Part shown: positions 24,957 to 32,818 of the stretch, in pieces
How positions within the stretch are numbered: the first letter of the stretch is position 1
Layout: every line of letters begins with the position of its first letter
Source: Ameyamaea chiangmaiensis
GTDB lineage: Bacteria; Pseudomonadota; Alphaproteobacteria; Acetobacterales; Acetobacteraceae
DNA: 64,000 nucleotides
Direction: 5' to 3'
NCBI RefSeq assembly: GCF_025995235.1
Contig: NZ_BAPT01000048.1
Location: 1-64,000 of the forward strand
The notes under the pieces: generated by a model
Told to the model about the DNA's origin: nothing
What the model saw: the letters and a program-made list of their open reading frames with translations, nothing else
The model's database searches: none
Program-made: the position numbers and the translations under genes

Positions 24957-25787
24957 ATGCCTTCTTCCTATTATCTTGCGGAACTCTCGGCGGCCGAAAT
25001 GCGCGAGGCCGCGACGCGTAAGCCAGTCATCCTGCTCCCGATGGGCAGTTTCGAAGACCAGGGGCCGCATGCTCCGATGGGTGACTACCTCTCGGCGGCA
25101 CGTATCGCCGAGCTGATTGCCGAAAAAGCGACGGCTGATGGCGTGGAGACCTATGTCGCGCCGGTCGTGCCGTTCGGGGGCGAGGATTTCTTCGGCTACA
25201 TGCCGGGCGGCATCGCACTGGCGCAGTCGACCCTGCGCGCGGTGGTCGACGATATGCTGCGGTGCCTGCTGCGTCATGGCCTGACGCGTATCGTCTTTAT
25301 CAACGGCCACGCGGGCAATTGTGGCGTGATCAATGACGCCACGCAGAAAGTGTGGCTTGAGCAGGAAATCGTCATTCCCGCCCTGTATCTGTGGCGCGTG
25401 GGTTATGGCTTGCTGCCCGGTATTCTGGGCAAGGACGTCGCCGCGAAGTCGAGCGGTCATGGTTGCGATCCGCTGACAAGCGTCGTGTTGCACCTGTTCC
25501 CGCATCTGATCAAATCCCAGTACATGCCCGGCCCGACCGTTCCGGGCAAGGTGTGGGGCCTGCAGGTCACAGGTTTCACGTCGCTCGGAATCGGGGAAGG
25601 GGGCACGATCACGGTACCGTTCGAAGGCGGGGACACAGTTCCGAATGGTGTCTGGGGTGGTGACCCCACATTGTGCTCTGCCGAGACGGGGGCCGCGCTG
25701 GTCGAAAAGCTGGTGGCGATCGGCGCCGAGACGGCGGCCCATGTGGTGCGTCAGTCTGATCCCAAGACAGGCAAAGCGATCGTCTGA
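24957..25787 (+). CDS. Creatininase-family amidohydrolase
   Basis: A 276-residue member of the creatininase family. Metal-binding blocks are seen as GSFEDQGPHAPMGDY (E, H and D ligands), INGHAGNCGVIN and SSGHGCDPLTS. The family includes creatinine amidohydrolase, which opens creatinine to creatine, and deformylases such as ArfB/MftE-type peptidase relatives, so exact chemistry is open. GAGGAAACCCG precedes the ATG. It lies 92 bases after the TonB receptor and is followed by a very strong terminator, so the two probably form a transcription unit. The isochorismatase-type amidase in the divergent operon would suit a later step. Confidence 0.88.
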   Translation: MPSSYYLAELSAAEMREAATRKPVILLPMGSFEDQGPHAPMGDYLSAARIAELIAEKATADGVETYVAPVVPFGGEDFFGYMPGGIALAQSTLRAVVDDMLRCLLRHGLTRIVFINGHAGNCGVINDATQKVWLEQEIVIPALYLWRVGYGLLPGILGKDVAAKSSGHGCDPLTSVVLHLFPHLIKSQYMPGPTVPGKVWGLQVTGFTSLGIGEGGTITVPFEGGDTVPNGVWGGDPTLCSAETGAALVEKLVAIGAETAAHVVRQSDPKTGKAIV

Positions 25788-25847
25788 ACGCCGTCTGCGT
25801 TTCGGTGCCGGTTTCCGGTGCGGCAGCGCGCTGGGGTGAACGATGGG

Positions 25848-25890
25848 CCCACGTGGCATAAAACCTATTTTATGCCACGTGGGCTGCTTT
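25848..25890 (+). terminator. Strong hairpin terminator after creatininase gene
   Basis: A perfect 16-base inverted repeat (25848-25863 and 25868-25883, arm core CCCACGTGGCATAAAA) with a four-base loop, followed by CTGCTTTTCC. It ends the receptor-creatininase unit, and its symmetrical A/T flanks could act in both directions. Confidence 0.85.
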
Positions 25891-25928
25891 TCCGTTCGTC
25901 CGGTCTGAAAAAAATGAGACGATCACAC

Positions 25929-25970
25929 CCCGCCTCGAGGCCGCGTCAGCGGCATTGGCGGGTTTTTTTT
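25929..25970 (+). terminator. Second hairpin with T8 tract, just ahead of MFS gene
   Basis: Nested arms CCCGCC (25929-25934) with GGCGGG (25957-25962), and an inner GCCGC/GCGGC stem, are followed directly by eight T. It lies only 28 bases before the ATG of the MFS gene, so it could be a second terminator or an attenuator in that gene's leader. An ATG preceded by A-rich DNA (25915) opens a short leader frame running through the stem. Confidence 0.7.
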
Positions 25971-25997
25971 ATGATGATGGATGAGAGAGGACGCGGC

Positions 25998-27257
25998 ATG
26001 GCGTTTCGACGGAACAGATGGTTTCTGCTGTTGTTGCTGTTTGTGCCGATGAATTTCATTCTCGGTATCGACAGGAATGCCCTGACCGTCAGTTCGCCCC
26101 TCGTCCAGCAGGCGCTCGGGATCGATCCGCTGCGCATGGCTGAACTGATCACGATTTCGACGGCCGTCTATGCGCTGCTTCAGATCCCCTCGGGTTGGCT
26201 GACGGAGCGCATCGGTGTGCGATATGCGCTGGCCGGAGCGTGCCTGATGTGGTCGATCGCCACGGTGCTCACCGCCTTTCAAACCCATCTTGGCGGTTTC
26301 TTCGCGGTCCGGATCCTTCTGGGGATCGGGCAGGCGCCGGACTGGGTGGCCTGTATTTTCGCGCTCAAACTGCTGTTCTCGGACAAAGAGCGCGAAGCGG
26401 CCAGTTCACTGCTGCTGGGTGGTCTGTATGTCGGGTATACCGCGAGTGGCGCGCTGACGGCGTATGTCATGCAGACATTCGGCTGGCGCAACTGTTTCCT
26501 GATCTATGGTGTGATCGGTCTTGTGTTCAGCGCCATCGTGTTCCTCTGCTACGGCGGCCCCTCCGTCGAGGGCCAGCGCCAGCATACGGAGGCGCGGCCT
26601 CAGACGCCGCACGTACCGGTGGCGTGGCGCGAAATGCTTCTACCGGTCGCGCAGATCTCCGTCTTCTATGGCGGCGTGTGCAGCGTACAGGGCTTTTTCC
26701 ATGTGACGTTCCCGCATTTCATGATGGATCATCATCACCTGAGCGCCGGGCAGGCCGGGCGCCTGTTTTCGATCCCGTGGGCATCGCTCTATGGCTCGGT
26801 GCTTCTGTGGGGGATGGTGATCAGGGTGTTCAAGCGCCGCGAGACGGCTGCCCGTCCATTCCCCGCTGCCCATGTGCGTCTGTTCGGCATCATTGGCGCG
26901 GCTGCGTTTCTGGCATCTGGCATCCTGTGCTCGTCCCTATGGGGCGCAATGACACTGTTCGTGCTGGCAATGAGTGGTGTCGGACTGTGCCAGGTGCTGA
27001 CCTGGTCGCACGTCCAGAGCTTCCCGCGCGCGACCGCCGTGGTGGCCGGATGCACCGCGCTGGTCGGCAACTGGATGTCGTCGGTCGGTCCGGTCTGGAC
27101 CGAGATGGTCTTCAAAAGCACGCATGTCTGGTCGCCTGTGGCGGCGCTTATGCTGGTTTACGGCACGATTGCCGGGGGCATGTGGCTGCTTCCCAATCGA
27201 TCCGTGCCGGACCGTGACGAACAGATGACCCCTGTTGCCGGGGCCGAGTTCGAGTAG
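25998..27257 (+). CDS. MFS transporter (ACS-like)
   Basis: A 419-residue inner-membrane carrier with about twelve hydrophobic segments. FILGIDRNALTVSSPLVQQA, IPSGWLTERIGVRYALAGAC and RILLGIGQAPDWVACIFALK are typical of the anion:cation symporter group. The ATG at 25998 was chosen because GAGAGGA lies seven bases upstream; the longer upstream frame runs through a terminator hairpin. It is the second MFS carrier of the 14.9-27.3 kb locus and may export a product or import a related acid. It is convergent with sldA. Confidence 0.85.
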   Translation: MAFRRNRWFLLLLLFVPMNFILGIDRNALTVSSPLVQQALGIDPLRMAELITISTAVYALLQIPSGWLTERIGVRYALAGACLMWSIATVLTAFQTHLGGFFAVRILLGIGQAPDWVACIFALKLLFSDKEREAASSLLLGGLYVGYTASGALTAYVMQTFGWRNCFLIYGVIGLVFSAIVFLCYGGPSVEGQRQHTEARPQTPHVPVAWREMLLPVAQISVFYGGVCSVQGFFHVTFPHFMMDHHHLSAGQAGRLFSIPWASLYGSVLLWGMVIRVFKRRETAARPFPAAHVRLFGIIGAAAFLASGILCSSLWGAMTLFVLAMSGVGLCQVLTWSHVQSFPRATAVVAGCTALVGNWMSSVGPVWTEMVFKSTHVWSPVAALMLVYGTIAGGMWLLPNRSVPDRDEQMTPVAGAEFE

Positions 27258-27328
27258 GGCGCGCCGTCCGCGCCAGCGTCGCGGTGTAACGCGCCCTTTG
27301 GGTATCGCGCCTATGGACGTGTGGTGAA

Positions 27329-27355
27329 GGCGGATGGCCTATCAGGCCACCCGCC
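27329..27355. terminator. Hairpin between convergent MFS and sldA genes
   Basis: GGCGGATGGCCT (27329-27340) pairs with AGGCCACCCGCC (27344-27355) with one mismatch and a three-base loop. It lies between two convergent genes and could act on both. There is no T-run. Confidence 0.5.
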
Positions 27356-27366
27356 GAGGTCCATGT

Positions 27367-29559
27367 TCAGCCCGTCTTGCCGGGCAGGGCATACACCACC
27401 AGTTCGTCCGACACCGGCGTCATCATGAAGTGATGGCCACCGGCCATGATGGCGAGGTACTGCTTGCCATCGACCATGTAGGTCATCGGCGTTGCCTGAC
27501 CGCCGCCGGGCAGAACGTCGCTCCAGACCACCTTGCCGGTCTTGACGTCGATCGCGCGAATCAGGTTGTCAGTCGCCGCTGCCACGAAGACCAGCCCACC
27601 TGCGGTGACGATCGGGCCGCCATTATTGGGCGTGCCGATGTTGAGCGGCAGGAAGGTCGGCAGCCCCCAGGGACCGTTGGCCCGCGCGGTTCCCAGCGGC
27701 TTTTGCCACAGGACCTTGTGCGTGTGGATGTCGATCGCCTCGATCATGCCATACGGGGGCTTGTTGCACATCATATGGGTGTACTGGTCCCAGAACGGCG
27801 TCACGACGATGCCATACGGCGTGTCGGACATGGCACCGTTACCCTCGGCGCCGCCGCCGGAGGGGTTGTAGTTCGGGTCGTCGATCGACATCAGGCCCAG
27901 CTTGTCGGCCTGCTTGCGGGTCACAAGCTGATCGTACATCGGGGTGTTGTTCCAGTTGGCGATCACGATGCCGCTGGCGGGATCGTAGGCCATGCTGCCC
28001 CAGTCGGAGCCACCGTTATAGCCCGGATATTCGATCCAGGGGCGATCGACGTGGGGTGGTGTGAATTCGCCCACATAGGCGGCGCGACGATATTTGATCC
28101 GGCAGAAAAGCTGGTCGATCGGCGACATGCCCCACATGTCGCTCTCCTTGAGCGGCGGGAAACCAAGCCGCGGGAACGCCACCGACCAGGGCTGCGTCGG
28201 CGACCGGGGGTCGTTCGGAACAACGCCGGGCGAGGGAGCCGGCTTTTCCTCGACGGGATAATCGGGAACGGGCTTCCCCGTCCGCCGGTCCAGCACGAAG
28301 GTCTGGCCACGCTTGGTCGGCACCAGCAGCGCCGGGATGACGGTGCCGTCGGCCGCCTTGTAGTCCAACTTGGTCGGCTGTGACCCCAGGTCATAGTCCC
28401 AGACGTCCTTGTGGACCGTCTGGAAGACCCAGCGCGGCGAGCCCGTCTTGACGTCGATCGCCACGATCGACGAGGAGACCGCGTTTTCCTTGTCGCTGCG
28501 CAGGGCACTGTAATAGTCGGCGGCCGAATTGCCGGTGGGCACGTAGACCAGGCCCAGTTCGTTGTCACCCGTCATGGTCGCCCAGGAATTCGGCGTGCCA
28601 CGGCTGTAGAACTTGCCGGGCTCGGGCTGATGGTGGTCGTCGGGGTTGTTGACGTCCCATGCCCAGGCGAATTTTCCGCTCTCCGCATCATACCCGCGGA
28701 TGACACCCGATGGGGCCCAGCGCCGCTGGCCGTCCAGAACTTCCTGATTGATGACGACGACGCCATTCACGATCGGCGGCGGAGAGGTCATGGACACGAA
28801 GCCGGGCACGGATTCGCCCATGCCCTGCATCAGATTGACCTGGCCCCCCGTGCCGAAACTCTCGCACGCCTTCCCGTCCTGCGCGTCGACAGCGATCAGA
28901 CGCATGTCGAGCGTGGATTCGACAATCCGGTCGTGGCAGTGCTGCCCCTCGGGCACGGTGGACGAGGTGTAGAACACGACACCCTTGCAGGCGGCGGTGT
29001 AGGGGATCGAGTGGTATTGGACGCCAGCCTTGAAGCGCCATTTTTCTTCGCCGGTGGCGGCGTCGATGCGCATGATGTCGTTCGTGGCCGAGCACATATA
29101 CAGCGCGTTGCCCACCTTGATCGGCGTGGTCTCGGCGGCCCATTTGTTCGCCTGTCCCGGACCGGGCTTGCTCCCGGTATGGTAGACGAAAGCGCGTTTC
29201 AGGCCGCCGACATTCTCCGGCGTCAACTGGGTGAGCGGCGAGAACCGGTCCTGATTGTCGTCGTGGCCATATGCGGCCCAGTCGTCATGCCCGGGATTCG
29301 CGCTTTGTTGAGGGACCATGGCTGGAATCGTGGCCGGATCGATTTCGGAGATGTCGGGCAGGTTAGCGGCGTTCACACCGGGCGCTTGCGGATTTCCCGG
29401 CGGTGGCGCCGTGAATTTCGATGCGCTGGACGCGTCCTGCGCGCTGTCGTTACCCATGCCGGGAATACGTTCGGAGTGCGACGCGACCTGCGCCCGCGCC
29501 TGCGCGAGGGCGAGGGCACTGCACAGCAGAGTGGTCGTCAGAAGGGGGAAGCGGCGCAT
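27367..29559 (-). CDS. sldA: PQQ-dependent polyol (glycerol/sorbitol) dehydrogenase, large subunit
   Basis: A 730-residue periplasmic quinoprotein that oxidises polyols such as glycerol, sorbitol or arabitol and passes electrons to ubiquinone. It begins at the ATG at 29559 with a signal peptide (LLTTTLLCSALALAQARA). The eight-bladed propeller shows repeats such as LIAVDAQDG, GYDAESGKFAWAWDVN, IVAIDVKTGSPRWVF and IRAIDVKTGKVVWSDVLPGG. Length is close to SldA (about 740), and the hydrophobic partner gene overlaps its start (TGATG), as in SldB-SldA. The single-chain glucose dehydrogenase, with membrane and PQQ parts fused, is the alternative family; the separate small subunit favours Sld. The true substrate is not proven. 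Confidence 0.88.
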   Translation of the reverse strand: MRRFPLLTTTLLCSALALAQARAQVASHSERIPGMGNDSAQDASSASKFTAPPPGNPQAPGVNAANLPDISEIDPATIPAMVPQQSANPGHDDWAAYGHDDNQDRFSPLTQLTPENVGGLKRAFVYHTGSKPGPGQANKWAAETTPIKVGNALYMCSATNDIMRIDAATGEEKWRFKAGVQYHSIPYTAACKGVVFYTSSTVPEGQHCHDRIVESTLDMRLIAVDAQDGKACESFGTGGQVNLMQGMGESVPGFVSMTSPPPIVNGVVVINQEVLDGQRRWAPSGVIRGYDAESGKFAWAWDVNNPDDHHQPEPGKFYSRGTPNSWATMTGDNELGLVYVPTGNSAADYYSALRSDKENAVSSSIVAIDVKTGSPRWVFQTVHKDVWDYDLGSQPTKLDYKAADGTVIPALLVPTKRGQTFVLDRRTGKPVPDYPVEEKPAPSPGVVPNDPRSPTQPWSVAFPRLGFPPLKESDMWGMSPIDQLFCRIKYRRAAYVGEFTPPHVDRPWIEYPGYNGGSDWGSMAYDPASGIVIANWNNTPMYDQLVTRKQADKLGLMSIDDPNYNPSGGGAEGNGAMSDTPYGIVVTPFWDQYTHMMCNKPPYGMIEAIDIHTHKVLWQKPLGTARANGPWGLPTFLPLNIGTPNNGGPIVTAGGLVFVAAATDNLIRAIDVKTGKVVWSDVLPGGGQATPMTYMVDGKQYLAIMAGGHHFMMTPVSDELVVYALPGKTG

Positions 29560-29966
29560 CAGACGGCCCTCCGATCGGGACCGCTGACGGGTCCGGCAGT
29601 TGTGGAACGGAAGGTCTCGTAGCGTCGCAGGGCCGGCAGACACAGGGCGACGAGCACGGCGAGTATGGTGGGGCCGAAAAGGCGCGGCAGCCATCCCCAC
29701 CAGTCGAATCCGACTTCGTAGACCGTCCACGCCAGCGTTCCGATCCATGCCAACAGGTACAGCGCGGCACCGAGCGCGCGCCGCAGCAGAAGTAGGATTC
29801 CGGAGGCAAGCAGCACCAGGCCGCAGATCACGTAGTAGAAAGACCCGCCGAGCGCCGCGAGATTGGCGCCGCCAACGACGAAGATCAGGCCGAATAGCGT
29901 TATGAGACCACCGAGTAGAATCGCGCCTACCAGGCCGACTCTGCCCGTCTGTACTCCGACTGACAT
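29559..29966 (-). CDS. sldB: PQQ polyol dehydrogenase membrane subunit
   Basis: A 135-residue protein with four hydrophobic segments (IFVVGGANLAALGGSFYYVI, GLVLLASGILLLL, LYLLAWIGTLAWTVYEVGF, FGPTILAVLVALCLPAL). This is the membrane-anchor domain found at the N-terminus of glucose dehydrogenase and, as a separate subunit of about 126 residues, in SldB. The motif TVYEVGFDWWGWLPRL is characteristic. It would anchor SldA to the cytoplasmic membrane and help quinone reduction. CGGAGAA precedes its ATG, and its stop overlaps the sldA start, so translation is coupled. Confidence 0.88.
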   Translation of the reverse strand: MSVGVQTGRVGLVGAILLGGLITLFGLIFVVGGANLAALGGSFYYVICGLVLLASGILLLLRRALGAALYLLAWIGTLAWTVYEVGFDWWGWLPRLFGPTILAVLVALCLPALRRYETFRSTTAGPVSGPDRRAV

Positions 29967-30037
29967 GAAAATTCTCCGAACATACTCTCACCCTTACTCA
30001 ACGGGACGCCCGGTACCGAGTTTCGCGCACGTTTTTG

Positions 30038-30493
30038 TTACGACTGTTCGTGCGGAGCCGGGCTGTCCAGAAGATCGAATTGGCGACCGTCCGGCTCCGC
30101 GTGCTGCCGAGGGTCGTCACGCCGCTGTTCAAGCCATGCGCTGATAACCGACACGACGTAGCGTTGTTCCGGCGCGGTCAACGCGCGCCCCTTCGGAAGA
30201 GCGTGCCATTTCGCGATACAGGACCGGCAACACGTGGCCGTGGCGTGCTGGGCCACGAAGACCGGGTGTCCGCGCCACGGTGTCTGCCGACCGTCCTGTC
30301 GGGGGCGTTCGGGAGCGATCCGGGTGGCGACGAAACTGGCGGCGTGCTCGGCGATGACGTGCGGAGTGCGTGATGCGAGATATAACTGATCCTGCAGGTC
30401 AAGACGAAACCGGGACCGGAACGACGAACGCGCGAGACGCGCCCACAGACCGGGGTCGATCGGGTGCATGTGCTCAGGGTCTCGTGTCGGCAT
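30038..30493 (-). CDS. DUF4186 family protein
   Basis: A 151-residue protein with the DUF4186 pattern: LARSSFRSRFRLDLQDQLYL, GRQTPWRGHPVFVAQHATAT, CCRSCIAKWHALPKGRALT and a C-terminal helix ending SAWLEQRR. The C-C-x-x-C and histidines suggest metal binding, but the family has no known function. It sits upstream of sldBA on the same strand with a 71-base gap; any link is unclear. The ATG at 30493 or one at 30469 could be the start. Confidence 0.85.
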   Translation of the reverse strand: MPTRDPEHMHPIDPGLWARLARSSFRSRFRLDLQDQLYLASRTPHVIAEHAASFVATRIAPERPRQDGRQTPWRGHPVFVAQHATATCCRSCIAKWHALPKGRALTAPEQRYVVSVISAWLEQRRDDPRQHAEPDGRQFDLLDSPAPHEQS

Positions 30494-30553
30494 GGGCCTC
30501 TCCGCTCAGGCGAGCGCGGGTGATAACAGCATCCGCTTGCCGCCCGGAGGGCT

Positions 30554-31312
30554 TTACGTGGCGCCGGTAGGCATCGCTGCCCTGCGTATGGGGCGGCCGC
30601 CGAAGGTGCATGGCCCCGTATGCGTCAGGTTGATGCTACGATCCAGCCAGATGCTGCCGCCGATCGCGCGCCAGCGTGCGCAGAACGCGAAATCCTCGCT
30701 CAGATACGTGCGCGAAACCGGGTCGATCATGCTGTCGAACAGGGCATGCGGGGCGATCGCCCCTTCGGCCGGTCCGGGTTCCGGGGCATCGATGCGCGCA
30801 TAGCGCGTCTCCGGGTAGGCCTCGATCATGCGCAGCAGGGCGGTGCGACTGATCATCAGGAAACCAGTCCCGGCATAGGCAACTTCCGCCACTGTGGCCT
30901 CCGTCTGTTCGTAGAGGCGGCCGCTCTCGCCCACATAACGGAGCGTGGCGCTCTGCCAGTCCTCGCCGGCGGCGACGAGATCTTCGGTCGCCGTGCCCCA
31001 GTAGCGCTCCTTGAGTGGATAGAGCGCGCCTGTGACGTCGCGCCCGGTGTCCAGCAGGCGGCGGATATCCGCTGCGCGAAAGCCGATGTCGCTGTCGATG
31101 AACAGAAGGTGCGTGGCGTGGGGAACGGTGAGGAACTGGTGGGCGAGCGTGTTTCGGCACCGTGTGATCAGGGCGTCCTGCCCGAGCAGGGAGAGCGTCA
31201 TGGTGAACCCCATGCCACCGGCCTCGGCCATGCAGCCGAGGACCGACTGCATGTAGGACTGGGTGACGAGGCCACCGAAGCACGGGGTCGCGATGAAGAC
31301 ATGTTCGTTCAT
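30554..31312 (-). CDS. Glycosyltransferase-like protein (GT-A fold)
   Basis: A 252-residue soluble protein. HLLFIDSDIGFRAADIRRLL contains a DxD-type metal/nucleotide-sugar motif after a beta-strand. VFIATPCFGG at the N-terminus and YAGTGFLMISRTALLRM plus YLSEDFAFCARWRAIGG fit acceptor-side elements of GT-A enzymes; similar bacterial proteins are often annotated as glycosyltransferases or hypothetical proteins. No signal peptide. It stands between DUF4186 and an NCS2 permease without a sugar-polymer cluster, so its product is unknown. Confidence 0.6.
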   Translation of the reverse strand: MNEHVFIATPCFGGLVTQSYMQSVLGCMAEAGGMGFTMTLSLLGQDALITRCRNTLAHQFLTVPHATHLLFIDSDIGFRAADIRRLLDTGRDVTGALYPLKERYWGTATEDLVAAGEDWQSATLRYVGESGRLYEQTEATVAEVAYAGTGFLMISRTALLRMIEAYPETRYARIDAPEPGPAEGAIAPHALFDSMIDPVSRTYLSEDFAFCARWRAIGGSIWLDRSINLTHTGPCTFGGRPIRRAAMPTGAT

Positions 31313-31363
31313 GCCGCCACCATGACCCGTCCGCGTTGACGCGGGGTTAATGCTGTCCGAGCC

Positions 31364-32647
31364 TTAGCTCTGCATGCGGGTCTCGAGCACCAGAAACATC
31401 AAAAACACCGCGTCCAGTCCCAGCAGCATGGGTGTCAGTCCGCGCCACTGCCGACCGGCGACCATCAGCGCCGTGTGCAGCAGCAGGCCACAGGCCAGAC
31501 TGATCATGAAATTGCCGGTCAGCAGCGTGATCACGACCATCAGGAGCGGGGCCATCATCTCGGTCAAGGTCGAGCGGGACACAAGCGGCAGGCCCGACAG
31601 CATGTCCAGGCCGACCACGATCAGCACGGGTGCAGTGGCCACGGCGGGGATCGCCGTGATCAGGGGCCAGAAGAACGACGAAAGGGCGAACAGGACGGCG
31701 ACGACCACGCCGACCAGTCCCGTTCGGCCCCCGGCTTCCACGCCCACCAGCGATTCGAGATAGGCGGAAACGGTGCATGTCCCCAGTGACGACCCGATCA
31801 CGCTGGCCGCGCCGTCCGAGGTGAAAGCGGCGCGGCCCAGCACCGGCTGGCCGTCCTCGCGCTCCAGCCCGGCGCGGCGGGTGACGGCCAGCATGGTGCC
31901 GGTCGCGTCGAAAAAATCGCTCAGGAAAAAATACAGGGTGACGGGCACCAGCACGAGAAGATGGTCGGCGAATCCGTGAAAGTCGAACGGAAACAGCATG
32001 TGCGTCGGGTAACGGGGCCACTCGGCCGCGCGCGCCGGGATGTGCGTTATGGTGTGCCCATCGGGGCCGGGAATGAAGGCACCCAGGACGGTGACGGTTA
32101 CGATCGTCAGCAACATCGCGGCCGGGACACGCGCGCGCGTCAGGACCAGTGCCATGACCAGACCGCCCAGACATAGCAGCACGGTCGGGTTGGCCATGGA
32201 GCCGAACGCGAGCCCCTCGTGCGAGGGTATGGCCAGGCCGCCGGTCGTCATGCCGATCCGCGCGATGAACGCGCCGATGGCAAAGCGGATGCCGTCGATG
32301 ATCGGCTCCGGGAAGCCCTGGATGATGCGTCCGCGACTGTTGGTCAGCGACAGCAGCGTGAACGCCAGCCCGCTGAGCAGCACGATGGTGAACGCGACGC
32401 GCGGGGGCACGCCCATATGCACCACGACGATCTGGGCGAAGACGATGTTGCTGCTCATCGCCGGCGCAAGGGCGATCGGAAGATTGGCCCACAACGCCAT
32501 CAGCAGCGTGCCGATCACAGCGGCGGCGATCGTGGTCATGATCATGTCGTGGCGATCCAGACCGGCCATGGCCAGGATCGCCGGATTGACCGCCATGATA
32601 TAGGCCATGGCGCCGAAGGTGGTCAGCCCGGCGACGAGTTCGCGCAT
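31364..32647 (-). CDS. NCS2 nucleobase permease (AzgA/PbuG-like)
   Basis: A 427-residue inner-membrane nucleobase:proton carrier with many hydrophobic segments. LTTFGAMAYIMAVNPAIL, ALAPAMSSNIVFA, GIRFAIGAFIARIG, LSDFFDATGTMLAV and GSSLGTCTVSAYLESLVGVE are AzgA/PbuG-group signatures, which favour hypoxanthine, guanine or adenine over uracil. The conserved family N-terminus (RYFHISRRGSTP) lies upstream of the ATG at 32647, in the same frame, which stays open to a TGA at 32774-32776. That stretch has no ATG, GTG or TTG, so the true start is either non-standard or disturbed by an indel. It is the last gene of an operon with a RutB-like amidase and an MFS carrier. Confidence 0.85.
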   Translation of the reverse strand: MRELVAGLTTFGAMAYIMAVNPAILAMAGLDRHDMIMTTIAAAVIGTLLMALWANLPIALAPAMSSNIVFAQIVVVHMGVPPRVAFTIVLLSGLAFTLLSLTNSRGRIIQGFPEPIIDGIRFAIGAFIARIGMTTGGLAIPSHEGLAFGSMANPTVLLCLGGLVMALVLTRARVPAAMLLTIVTVTVLGAFIPGPDGHTITHIPARAAEWPRYPTHMLFPFDFHGFADHLLVLVPVTLYFFLSDFFDATGTMLAVTRRAGLEREDGQPVLGRAAFTSDGAASVIGSSLGTCTVSAYLESLVGVEAGGRTGLVGVVVAVLFALSSFFWPLITAIPAVATAPVLIVVGLDMLSGLPLVSRSTLTEMMAPLLMVVITLLTGNFMISLACGLLLHTALMVAGRQWRGLTPMLLGLDAVFLMFLVLETRMQS

Positions 32648-32818
32648 CGGCGTCGATCCGCGCCGGGAGATATGGAAATACCTGTCGAGCAGGTGCCGGA
32701 ACGAGGCGATGGTCGTGGTCTCCCGGACGGTCGGCGCAAAGAGGATGGGGGTAGGGGCCCCGGACGATGCACATCAGCACCGAATATGCCCCGTGGGCAA
32801 TACGGTCCGTGGCCGGCG

